A stretch of DNA of 22,045 bases from Chara braunii. Its lineage: Eukaryota > Streptophyta > Charophyceae > Charales > Characeae. The notes below the pieces were generated by a model. It was not told the origin of the DNA, searched no databases, and worked only from the letters and a program-made list of their open reading frames with translations. The stretch spans positions 3,083,396-3,105,440 of the forward strand of contig BFEA01000098.1 of the NCBI GenBank assembly GCA_003427395.1. Reading direction: 5' to 3'. Positions 8,351-15,177 of this stretch are shown here, one piece after another. Within the stretch, counting starts at the first letter, position 1; each line of letters begins with the position of its first letter. The translations under genes were made by a program, and so were the position numbers.

Positions 8351-9222
8351 ATTTTAATGTACGTTTGCCTGTCTCTTTTTGTATGCTTTCTTCCAATTTT
8401 TTTTGAAGTATTTTTTTCTGTACCGAGATGGGCACCCTCAAGCAGTGCCAAACAGTCGGTGACTACTGCTTCGGAGTGCCTACAACACTCTTGGGGGGTC
8501 ACTCAGTTGTGTCTGCCCTACGGGTGATAATGGATGTTCGTCTGCGTGACTCCCTGGTTGAGTGGGTGGGGGGAACCAACAGTTTACGGGGTTCACCGGT
8601 GATGTGAGTAGGTCATGTGCCGCTTTGCAGCATTTGCTCTGTATTGGACGTGTGCACTGCCTCGTCTGCGCACCACGGCCGCCTTGCTGCCTGTCCCGCT
8701 TGCTTCGCAGGTCGTTTTTGGCAAGATGTTGTGTTCACTATGTGGTGTGGCTGTGCTGTTGGTGTTGCATTGCGCTTCGCCGCTCCGCTGCCTTGCCGCC
8801 CATCCGCAGGCTGTGCCTTCCGTGTTCTTTGCTTGCACACCTTGTCGTTCGCTTGCCTTGTTGGCGTTGCCTTGTACTCTATTGCATGGTTGCTGTGCTG
8901 CTCGTTTGCTCGCCCTGTCATCCCTGCAATGTGGTTGCTTTGTTGGTGTTGCCTTGTGCTTCATTGCGTGGTTGCCGCGCTGTCCGCCCGCCTGCAATGT
9001 CGGTCTTTTTGCAGTAGTCTTTGGCGCTAAGCAGCCGTGTTGCCTCTGCAGCGCTGCCTGGCGCTTCGCTGGGTTGCTGCCCGCTGATGGGTTCCATTTG
9101 GGGACAGTCTGTCTTCAATAAGGGTCAAAGGGTTCACGATCCAAAGCATCAATAAGGAGATTCCACAGATTGTCAAGAGTTCAGCCTCCTGATGAGTCGG
9201 TGCAACTCCGACGAAACAATCT
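8281..9222 (+). mobile_element. Hammerhead-bearing noncoding element, copy 2
   Basis: This copy aligns with copy 3 over most of its length: (CA)n; GCAGTGCCAAACAGTCGG (8442-8459 here, 11989-12006 in copy 3); GAGTGCCTACA with ACACTC; GTGACTCCCTGG; GGGAACCAACAGT; GTGAGTAGG followed by ATGTGCCGCTTTGC; a long A-poor GCCTTG/TGTTG tract; TTGGGGACAGTCTG; GGGTCAAAGG; and the terminal hammerhead. The length is about 940 bp. It lacks a coding frame. Ending in a type III hammerhead recalls plant retrozymes, but no paired LTRs or tRNA primer-binding site are visible, so 'retrozyme-like' is inference. Confidence 0.7.
9167..9222 (+). ncRNA. Type III hammerhead ribozyme motif, copy 2 (intact core)
   Basis: All conserved blocks are present in order. 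Stem III is AGAUUG (9167-9172) with CAAUCU (9217-9222). The cleavage site is GUC, ending at 9174. Stem I surrounds loop GUUCAG. The core CUGAUGA is at 9189-9195. Stem II is GUCGG/CCGAC (9196-9200, 9208-9212) with a 7-base loop. GAAA is at 9213-9216. Helix III is the open helix, so the topology is type III. Stem I has two G-to-A changes relative to copies 1 and 3, leaving two mismatches that probably weaken it. Activity in vitro is unknown. Confidence 0.8.
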
Positions 9223-9822
9223 TGTTATCATCAGCTTTCTTTGCTTCTTTGGGACTTGTACTTTTTTGGTTTGCCTGTTTGGTGTTCTTGCATGTCGTCT
9301 GCCCTCCCGCCTCCCCGATGCCCTCCTGGTCTTTACATCTTTTTGGAACTTCTTGTTTGGTTTTCTTGTTTGATCTGCTTGCATGTTGTCTGGCCTCCCG
9401 CCTCCCCCATGCCCTCCATTCTATGTGGGACGCTGGAAAGCCGGTCATGGTAAGTCACGGATGTATGAAGTAGCTTAGAAAGTATACTGGACCACACACA
9501 CACGCACATAGGATATCATCTGATTCTGCAGGTTGTGCAGCAGGGGGAGGTTCATGGCACTCTTGGTGTTGCGTACAGATCCTGCGGTGTAATTTTGATT
9601 TGTAGTGGCGTTGTAGGCCGTCGCAGAGGGCTCTATTTCTTTTTAAGACCACATGTGTGGTCGGTGCTTTTTTGTTAGCGGAGCCTTTTGTGTTATGCTG
9701 TTGGGTTTGTTTAATAAAGTTTGTGGTTTTGTGGGCTGACATGGATGGGGTTCGTGTTTCCTTGCTGGTGGAGTCCTCTTGTCTTAGGTAAGTTGCCTTT
9801 TGCCCTCCACCCTTTTGTGGAT
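9223..9822. other. Intergenic, no gene recognised
   Basis: T-rich and pyrimidine-rich sequence follows the hammerhead. It contains an internal repeat of CCCGCCTCCCC with ATGCCCTCC (near 9307 and 9401) inside a longer approximate duplication of about 95 bp. A GGGACGCTGGA motif near 9428 echoes the conserved hairpin at 13345 and 21879. A short (CA)n lies near 9494. No coding motif was found. Confidence 0.5.
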
Positions 9823-9825
9823 ATA

Positions 9826-9950
9826 TATCGTCACAAATAGAACTGCCCGGTAAACCGTAGGCAGAGAGAGAGAAGAGGACAACAAACGAGGGGCTGTGAC
9901 AAACTGTTTCGTCGGAGTTTCACCGATATATATATATATTTGTCACACTG
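9826..9950 (-). mobile_element. Short palindromic element A with hammerhead stem II hairpin
   Basis: This element shares about 100 bp with the element at 11519-11655, including AACTGCCCGGTAAACCGTAG, AGGACAACAAACGAGGGGCT and TGTGACAAACTGTTTCG. On the minus strand it reads TCGGTGAAACTCCGACGAAA (9926-9907), which is the hammerhead stem II plus GAAA. Arms GTGACAAA (9896-9903) and TTTGTCAC (9939-9946) are perfect inverted repeats placed like a long stem III. The expected cleavage site, stem I and CUGAUGA are missing, and a (TA)n run sits in their place. Confidence 0.6.
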
Positions 9951-9954
9951 TGAA

Positions 9955-10440
9955 TCAGAGCGCGAAGGTGAAAAAAAACAAAACAGGGAAAGGAAAAGAA
10001 GGAAGGAAGGAAAGCCCCACCTGTTCATCACCTCTTACGTACAAGGCCAGCCACATGGATGACAGGTTGAGCGCTGGCTGCCCCCATCCCCGTGTGTCAC
10101 AAGGACCCACTTGCACACAACCAAAAGGCAAAGAGGTAAGGAAAAGGAGGAGGAAACCAGACCTCACAGAGGCAAGAGAAAGAGAAAGGGATCCAATCAA
10201 AGAAAAGACAAGGGAAGAAAGCAAATGACACATCCCACAGAAAAACCAATTGCCACTATCACTACAAGGTTCAACATATTATTTTATTTTTCTCTCTTTT
10301 ATTTTTCTTGTTTTCTTTTTCTTTTCTTCAGAAATTTGTAGTTTTTTTCTTTCTTTCTTTTTTGCTTTTTGTTTCAATTTTTTCTTTCTTCTTTCTTCAA
10401 CTCCACATCTGTTGCTCCTGATCGCTTGATTCTATTGATC
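9955..10440. repeat. Purine-rich then pyrimidine-rich low-complexity tract
   Basis: 9968-10225 is A/G-rich on the plus strand, and 10265-10405 is T/C-rich (TTTCT and TTTTC units). No exon is identified. The second half would be the 3' flank of the minus-strand RING exon. No AATAAA signal is seen. Confidence 0.6.
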
Positions 10441-10442
10441 AG

Positions 10443-10666
10443 TCAGGAAGAGGAGCCCCCACCCCGGCAGATAGGACAGGCACGCTGGGGATGACGTGGA
10501 TGTTCACAAGGATACCCAAGGAGAGCTACTTCGGCACAGCATTCAGCAGGATGGCTAGCACGGACCATCCCATCACAACAGTCCTGACAAAGGACATGCT
10601 GTCCACATGTCAAAAAAACAGCAGGACGTTCATCACAGTGCGGCATCATGCAGTCCTGATAGCGTC
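10443..10666 (-). CDS. C-terminal RING-finger exon (partial gene)
   Basis: Reading leftwards to a TGA at 10443-10445, this frame encodes a cysteine/histidine pattern typical of a C-terminal RING. It starts with CMMPHC, then [13 protein letters not shown], about 30 residues, then CPICR and a short Gly/Ser end. The H-x2-C-x2-C and final C-x2-C spacings fit a C3HC4 RING. The first pair is C-x4-C rather than the usual C-x2-C. RING domains bind two zinc ions and generally recruit E2 enzymes for ubiquitin transfer. The pattern resembles the short C-terminal RINGs of IAP/MULAN-like E3 ligases, but this is only family-level. The start at 10666 is a guess based on a pyrimidine-rich CTCAAG that could be a splice acceptor. 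Upstream exons would lie past the ndhH insert and the gap, so the gene may be cut by them. Confidence 0.5.
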
Positions 10667-10760
10667 CTTGAGCACAAAAGGACAACGAATATCTGGGTGA
10701 TAGGGATGTGTACAATGAGGAAATGTTGGACACGCTTCGGCACAGACGGCGGCGGCTGCA

Positions 10761-10963
10761 ATAGATTGATAATGTTGATGGCATATATAAGTCGAATAGC
10801 TTCTCATCTATTATGGCTAGGTCCTTTTATGGCTGATATTGGTGCACAAACACCTTTTTTTTATATACTTAGAGAAAGAGAAATGATCTATGACTTATTT
10901 GAATCAGCTACAGGCATGCGAATGATGCATAATTATTTTCGTATTGGAGGAGTAGCTGTTGAT
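10761..10963 (+). pseudogene. ndhH: Plastid ndhH fragment (nuclear plastid insert or chimera)
   Basis: From about 10785 the frame reads [20 protein letters not shown], then [32 protein letters not shown], up to the N gap. This is the strongly conserved central part of NdhH (about residues 108-168 of roughly 393), a subunit of the plastid NAD(P)H dehydrogenase-like complex of the thylakoid. RLIML just upstream matches the family's R-x-IML, but MAYI replaces the usual EL before SRIAS. The insert is AT-rich and codon-biased, unlike the GC-balanced flanks. There is no stop in the 60 codons seen. Both ends of the gene are missing. The left edge abuts GGCGGCGGCTGC of the RING region; the right edge is lost in the gap. 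It may be a genuine nuclear plastid insertion or an assembly join. Confidence 0.85.
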
Positions 10964-11403
10964 NNNNNNNNNNNNNNNNNNNNNNNNNNNNNNNNNNNNN
11001 NNNNNNNNNNNNNNNNNNNNNNNNNNNNNNNNNNNNNNNNNNNNNNNNNNNNNNNNNNNNNNNNNNNNNNNNNNNNNNNNNNNNNNNNNNNNNNNNNNNN
11101 NNNNNNNNNNNNNNNNNNNNNNNNNNNNNNNNNNNNNNNNNNNNNNNNNNNNNNNNNNNNNNNNNNNNNNNNNNNNNNNNNNNNNNNNNNNNNNNNNNNN
11201 NNNNNNNNNNNNNNNNNNNNNNNNNNNNNNNNNNNNNNNNNNNNNNNNNNNNNNNNNNNNNNNNNNNNNNNNNNNNNNNNNNNNNNNNNNNNNNNNNNNN
11301 NNNNNNNNNNNNNNNNNNNNNNNNNNNNNNNNNNNNNNNNNNNNNNNNNNNNNNNNNNNNNNNNNNNNNNNNNNNNNNNNNNNNNNNNNNNNNNNNNNNN
11401 NNN
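10964..11403. other. Assembly gap (440 N)
   Basis: Unknown sequence. It begins inside the ndhH frame and ends in sequence without plastid features, so one insert edge lies inside it. The true length may differ from 440. Confidence 1.
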
Positions 11404-11518
11404 ATCACTCACCCACACCAGATGGAAAACTCTACAGACTGTCGTTTCACACCCCATCACAAGCCAGCAAAACATCCACGAAACAAAGAAAGGTCTGTCA
11501 CAGCCAAAAAATACACTA

Positions 11519-11655
11519 ATATATCGTCAAACAGAGCTGCCCGGTAAACCGTAGGCAGAGAGGGAGAAGAGGACAACAAACGAGGGGCTGTGACAAACTG
11601 TTTCGTCGGAGTTTCACCGACTATATATATATATATATTCTGTTTGACGATATAT
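11519..11655 (-). mobile_element. 137-bp element B with perfect 16-bp terminal inverted repeats
   Basis: ATATATCGTCAAACAG (11519-11534) is the exact reverse complement of CTGTTTGACGATATAT (11640-11655). The interior matches element A. On the minus strand GTCGGTGAAACTCCGACGAA with two more bases (11621-11600) differs by a single base from the stem II-GAAAC part of the copy 2 hammerhead (9196-9217). A (TA)n run borders that hairpin where CUGAUGA would be. The element is MITE-sized and noncoding. Confidence 0.75.
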
Positions 11656-11702
11656 CGTCAAATAGAACTGCCCGGTAAACCGTAGGCAGAGAGGGAGAAG
11701 AG
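11650..11702 (-). mobile_element. Truncated third copy of the same element, overlapping its neighbour
   Basis: ATATATCGTCAAATAG starts inside the right end of element B. It continues with AACTGCCCGGTAAACCGTAG and GCAGAGAGGGAGAAGAG, then stops matching. The two copies share the palindrome GACGATATATCGTC (11646-11659), so they are joined at their termini in tandem. Confidence 0.75.
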
Positions 11703-11760
11703 ATGTGCAAGTGTGCCGCTTCAGCGGCAGATGGGTGTGTGGGCACTTGGCGCTGAACTA
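11703..11760. repeat. Small hairpin (GCCGCT/AGCGGC)
   Basis: GCCGCTTCAGCGGC is a 6-bp stem with a 2-base loop. It is nested inside a weaker AAGTGTGCC/GGGCACTT pairing. Confidence 0.4.
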
Positions 11761-11876
11761 CACAAACATGGCCAACCTTGCATTTTCTATTATATCGTCT
11801 ATCTATACGTTTTCGTTATGGATGGTTTGTTATGAGTTGTGAAGGGAATGAGAGAGAGAATTTGGGGTGCTTTTTT

Positions 11877-11878
<2 letters not shown>

Positions 11879-11910
<32 letters not shown>

Positions 11911-12744
11911 AGTTTTATGTATGTTTGTCTTCCCCCTGTCTCCTATTTTTTATAAGTACTTTTTGTGTCCCTAGCTGAGCACCCTTAGGCAGTGCCAAAC
12001 AGTCGGACATTCCTCGTTTAGAGTGCCTACAGCACTCTTTGGGGGGGTGCTCAGTTCACGACGTCTGTGGTTTCTGTGGGTGATGACGGATGTTCATCTG
12101 AGTGACTCCCTGGCTCAACGGCTGGTGGGAACCAACAGTCTGCGGTGTTCAATCGCGATGTGAGTAGGCGATGTGCCGCTTTGCTCCGGATTGGATGTGT
12201 GGACTCCCTCGCCTGCGCTCTGCCGCTGCCTTGCTGCCTGTCCCACTTGCTTCGCATGTGGTTCTCTGCAAGCTGCTGTGTTCACTGTGTGGTGTGGCCG
12301 TGTTGTTGGTGTTGCCTTACGCTTTGCTGCTCCGCTGCCTTGCCGCCCTTCCGCTGGCCGTGCCTTCTGTGTCCTTTGCTTGCGCACCTTGTAGCTCGGT
12401 TGCCTTGTTAGTGTTGCCTTGTGCTTCACCGCATTGGTTGCTGTACTGCTCATCTGCTCGCCCTGTCGTCCCTTGCAGTGTTGTTGCCTTGGGCTTCGCT
12501 GCCTGGTTCCACGCTGCGTGTCCTGGGTGCCATGTCGTTCCTTGCAGTCGGTTTCGGCGTTGTGCAGCTGTGTTGCCTCTACTGCATTCCCTGGTGTTCC
12601 ACAGGGTTGCTGCCCGCTGCTATGTTCCGCTTGGGGACAGTCTGCCTTCAATATGGGTCAAAGGATTCATGACCCAAACCATCCAATACGAAGATTCCGC
12701 AGATTGTCGAGGGTTCAGCCTCCTGACGAGTCGGTGCAACTCCC
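11879..12744 (+). mobile_element. Hammerhead-bearing noncoding element, copy 3 (3' truncated)
   Basis: This copy follows the same order of landmarks as copy 2, from (CA)n (11879-11907) through the A-poor GCCTTG tract to TTGGGGACAGTCTGCC, GGGTCAAAGG and the hammerhead. Homology stops at about 12744, inside hammerhead stem II, where unrelated sequence begins. It is about 865 bp long and has no protein-coding motif. Confidence 0.7.
12701..12744 (+). ncRNA. Hammerhead ribozyme motif, copy 3 (truncated in stem II)
   Basis: The 5' arm of stem III is AGAUUG (12701-12706) and the cleavage triplet GUC ends at 12708. Stem I is a perfect 4-bp GAGG/CCUC hairpin with loop GUUCAG. The core is CUGACGA at 12723-12729 (position 7 is free to vary). 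The stem II 5' arm is GUCGG. The 3' arm should be CCGAC followed by GAAAC, but reads CCCAC followed by TGTGTGCC. The catalytic 3' half is therefore absent and the motif cannot cleave alone. Confidence 0.7.
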
Positions 12745-13070
12745 ACTGTGTGCCAAGCTTTGCGGACATGCCAGTGGGACACTGTTTGCTTCCTTCTGGC
12801 TGGCACTGCCAGCCATTTCTGTCTGGTAGCCGCAGGCGTCTAAAATTTCTGAATTGGCTCGATTTCGATTTCGATTTCAATTTCGATTTCGATTTCGAAC
12901 TTTGCCTGGGGCGATGTACTGATGGTTTAAACAACAGGGACGGAAGAGATGAGAATGTTTGGCAAGACTGATTTCAGAATGGTACTCTTCAGGAAAGTTG
13001 GACCGGTGGAGTTGGGTGGCAATGGAAGGCATCTGACGGTGTGAGGCCCCGTGACTGAGTTGGTGGCAGT
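12745..13070. other. Intergenic with (CGATTT)n-like short array
   Basis: TCGATTTCGATTTCGATTTC-type hexamers lie near 12859-12899. No gene is recognised. Confidence 0.55.
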
Positions 13071-13074
13071 GGGA

Positions 13075-13220
13075 CCGGGGCATCCCTTCTCCGGGACAAG
13101 CCTAATGTGCGACTGGGTACATAGATCGCCAGGGGGGGCCGGGGCTTCCCTTCTCTGGGACACGCGTAATGTCCGACTGGGTACATAGATCTGTCTACCG
13201 ACCATTACGCGTGCCCCAGG
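13075..13220. repeat. 65-bp direct repeat with an inverted third arm
   Basis: CCGGGGC(A/T)TCCCTTCTC begins two units at about 13075 and 13140. Both end in GACTGGGTACATAGAT (13110, 13175). A following CATTACGCGTGCCCC (13203-13217) is inverted relative to GGGACACGCGTAATG (13157-13171). Confidence 0.75.
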
Positions 13221-13344
13221 ATAGGGGGAGGCCAGGCTCCCCGGGGGCACTGGCCCAGGCCCCCCCCTGCAGAGTGTCTAGGGCGGCAGGGGATTGGGCT
13301 GCATCTTGCTCTTTCTTTGAACAATCGATGTCCACCATCTGTGA

Positions 13345-13388
13345 GGGACGCTGGACGCGATTTCCAGCAGGTCCCGCTCCCCACCAAT
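13345..13388 (+). repeat. Conserved 44-bp hairpin motif, copy 1
   Basis: GGGACGCTGGAC, four variable bases, then TTTCCAGCAGGT and CGCTCCCCA(C/T)CAAT. GCTGGA/TCCAGC form a 6-bp stem. A copy with 37 of 44 identical bases lies at 21879-21922. Both are followed within about 35 bp by a CA/TG microsatellite. Function is unknown; it is probably part of a dispersed element. Confidence 0.65.
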
Positions 13389-13407
13389 TGATCGGTGCTC
13401 TCTTGTG

Positions 13408-13411
13408 CACA

Positions 13412-13445
<34 letters not shown>
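13408..13445 (+). repeat. (CA)n followed by poly-A
   Basis: Nine CA units run into about 22 A. The palindrome GCCCTACCGATAGGGC follows immediately. It could be the tail of a retroposed element, but no matching target duplication was found. Confidence 0.85.
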
Positions 13446-14125
13446 GCCCTACCGATAGGGCTGTTGACAGCAGACTATGAACAGTTCACTGAGGGAGTTG
13501 AGCCGTTGGAGAGGAGAGTGGTTACACCTTTCTCCGGTACATGCATCATCGGGGGAGGAACATTGTACAACTGGGTGAAAAAAAGAACAAAAACAAAGAG
13601 AGAGAATTCAGGGAAGAAGAAAGGGATTAATCTCAGGACTAAATTAGGGGAAGGCAGAGACGACGAAGACGAGAAAAAGGTGGCGCACAGGTGCATAGAG
13701 GAGAGACAGGAGTGAATAGAGGGGACTTTTACGAAATAGGGTGTTATCTGTCCAAGGAGAAGAAGGAACTGACCTGTCGCACTCATGGGCTTGACGAAAA
13801 CTTCACAAAAATGCACTGGGCAGCAGATAGAAGTGGAGGCAGGAGATTCATCCTTCTTTGCCACGAATTCTTGATACTGTCGTAGAAGGTACAGGGGCAA
13901 TCCATCAATCAATGATTGCCAGTAGTAGATTCCATGAGGTAGCAGAAATGTAGTCGGCATGTTTGGGGACAATCATGGACAGGTTCAGTGCCTACCAGCA
14001 CGCGTGTGTGGGCATGCCTGGCTGATTTCATCAGGTCTCTCCCCACGGAACACCCCCCTCTGAGACTCCTCCCCCTCTCTTTCTCATTGATCTTCCTCCC
14101 TCTATTTTTCATCCCCGGCCTTGCT
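13446..14125. other. Intergenic; a possible but unrecognised minus-strand frame
   Basis: A minus-strand open frame at 13475-13972 has a non-repetitive N-terminal part (GIYYWQSLIDGLPLYLLRQY near 13930-13871), then turns into Ser/Pro/Phe low complexity opposite a purine tract. I recognise no family. It could be a fossil exon, but coding status is not supported. Confidence 0.3.
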
Positions 14126-14137
14126 TCTCCAGTCCTC

Positions 14138-14231
14138 TTCCTCTCCTCCTCCTCCTCCTCCTCCTCCTCCTCCTCCTCTTCGTCCTTCCTTCCATTGCTC
14201 TGTTGGTCTTTCCACTCCTCCTCCTCCTCCT
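14138..14231 (+). repeat. (TCC)n microsatellites
   Basis: A TCC run at about 14138-14178 and a shorter one at about 14215-14231, within a pyrimidine-rich stretch that starts near 14050. Confidence 0.85.
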
Positions 14232-14378
14232 AGTACCTTCCATTGCTCTCTCGCTCTTCATCTCCTCCGCTCCACTGAATCTTCATTGTCCTCCCTCCAT
14301 TTACCAGATTGACCAAGCAAGTGAGAAAACACAAATGCCCAACACTGAGATAATTTACATCTGAGCAAATCAACGACC

Positions 14379-14440
14379 AAACCCTAAGTCCTAAACCATA
14401 AAACTTGCGTCCTAAACCCTAAACCCTAGGACCCTAAACT
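14379..14440 (+). repeat. Short interstitial plant-type telomere-like repeats
   Basis: ACCCTAAGTCCTAAACC and CCTAAACCCTAAACCCTAGG are near-perfect or degenerate CCCTAAA units. This is the Arabidopsis-type telomere unit. The tract is only about 60 bp and internal, so it is not a chromosome end. Similar motifs also act as telo-boxes upstream of plant genes. Confidence 0.7.
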
Positions 14441-14775
14441 CGGAATCCAGAAGATTCTGTATGACAACGGTAGCCCCCTTTCTTCCCATGACTACACGGC
14501 TTGCCAGTCTCCTGCTTTCAGCATTCTTCTGACTTCGTCTGCTGCTGCTGCTAATAAAGGCAATGCAGGTTCGACGCACAGAAGTGAGCTAGACCGTGTG
14601 ATTCCCACCGGCGTCGACTGACCATTTCACGGATAGAACAACGCCAGTGTCTTCTCGAGACAGGGACTGCATGTGTACTCTAAGCCGCCACCCATAGAGG
14701 AACAAGTGGGTGTCGTTTCACATCACAAAACTGGCAAACCACGACCAATCAGCGATGGACTCTGTGGGGGCTGGC
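14441..14775. other. Intergenic, no gene recognised
   Basis: Unique-looking sequence. A short (CTG)n lies near 14539-14550. Nothing else was identified. Confidence 0.5.
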
Positions 14776-14777
14776 CG

Positions 14778-14887
14778 TAGCCATAGCCATATATATATAC
14801 CCGCAGCCAAAGTAATATCAAGAACCACAGCCATAACCATAGCCATAGCCATAACCATAGCCATAGCCATAAACATAGCCGCAGCCC
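14778..14887 (-). repeat. (ATGGCT)n/(ATGGTT)n hexamer microsatellite
   Basis: AGCCAT and AACCAT units alternate on the plus strand, with an internal (TA)n near 14789-14800. On the minus strand it follows the tRNA-like head at 14929-14979, so it may be the simple-repeat tail of that element. Confidence 0.8.
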
Positions 14888-14899
14888 AAATTGAGAGCC

Positions 14900-14985
14900 G
14901 GAAGCACACGTTTTCATATCTGCTAGGGATACCAACCCAGCGCCCTTATTACAGGACCTGCAAATTATCCGCTCTACCAGTTTCA
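14900..14985 (-). mobile_element. tRNA-like SINE head (pol III A and B boxes)
   Basis: On the minus strand, TGGTAGAGCGG (14979-14969) is a perfect A box. GGTTGGTATCC (14939-14929) is a B box with two changes. They lie 40 bases apart, as in tRNA genes. The anticodon arm is not canonical and there is no 7-bp acceptor stem, so this is a tRNA-derived repeat and not a functional tRNA. The head differs from the SINE at 4203, so it is probably another family. Confidence 0.55.
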
Positions 14986-15019
14986 TCTCCCGCTTTCTAC
15001 GGCCGGCTGCCAGTACGTC

Positions 15020-15068
15020 TCTCTCTCTCTCTCTCTCGTTTCTTGTCGACGTACACACGCACACACAT
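15020..15068 (+). repeat. (CT)n and (CA)n short microsatellites
   Basis: A (CT)n run lies at about 15020-15037 and a short imperfect CA run near 15053-15066, in the region beyond the 3' end of the beta-helix gene. Confidence 0.8.
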
Positions 15069-15177
15069 GGTATCAAATCACCGCCTGGATACGTAGTCGG
15101 TCAAAGGGTAAAGTCAATCAATCAACAGATGCGACCAGATGATAGTAAACGAAACCAACATATCAGAAACACCGTTC

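Noticed and set aside
7844-9222. A standard LTR retrotransposon or classic retrozyme with paired LTRs
   Set aside because: No long near-identical direct repeats, no TG...CA ends with target duplications, and no clear tRNA primer-binding site were found, so only 'retrozyme-like' is claimed.
10607-11554. A 315-codon frame spanning ndhH and the N gap
   Set aside because: It is an artefact of reading N as open codons. Only 10761-10963 has recognisable homology.
14379-14440. Chromosome end (true telomere)
   Set aside because: Too short, degenerate and flanked by ordinary sequence with a gene beyond.
14929-14979. A functional tRNA gene
   Set aside because: A and B boxes are present, but the anticodon loop lacks U33 and a regular 5-bp stem, and no acceptor stem closes the cloverleaf.
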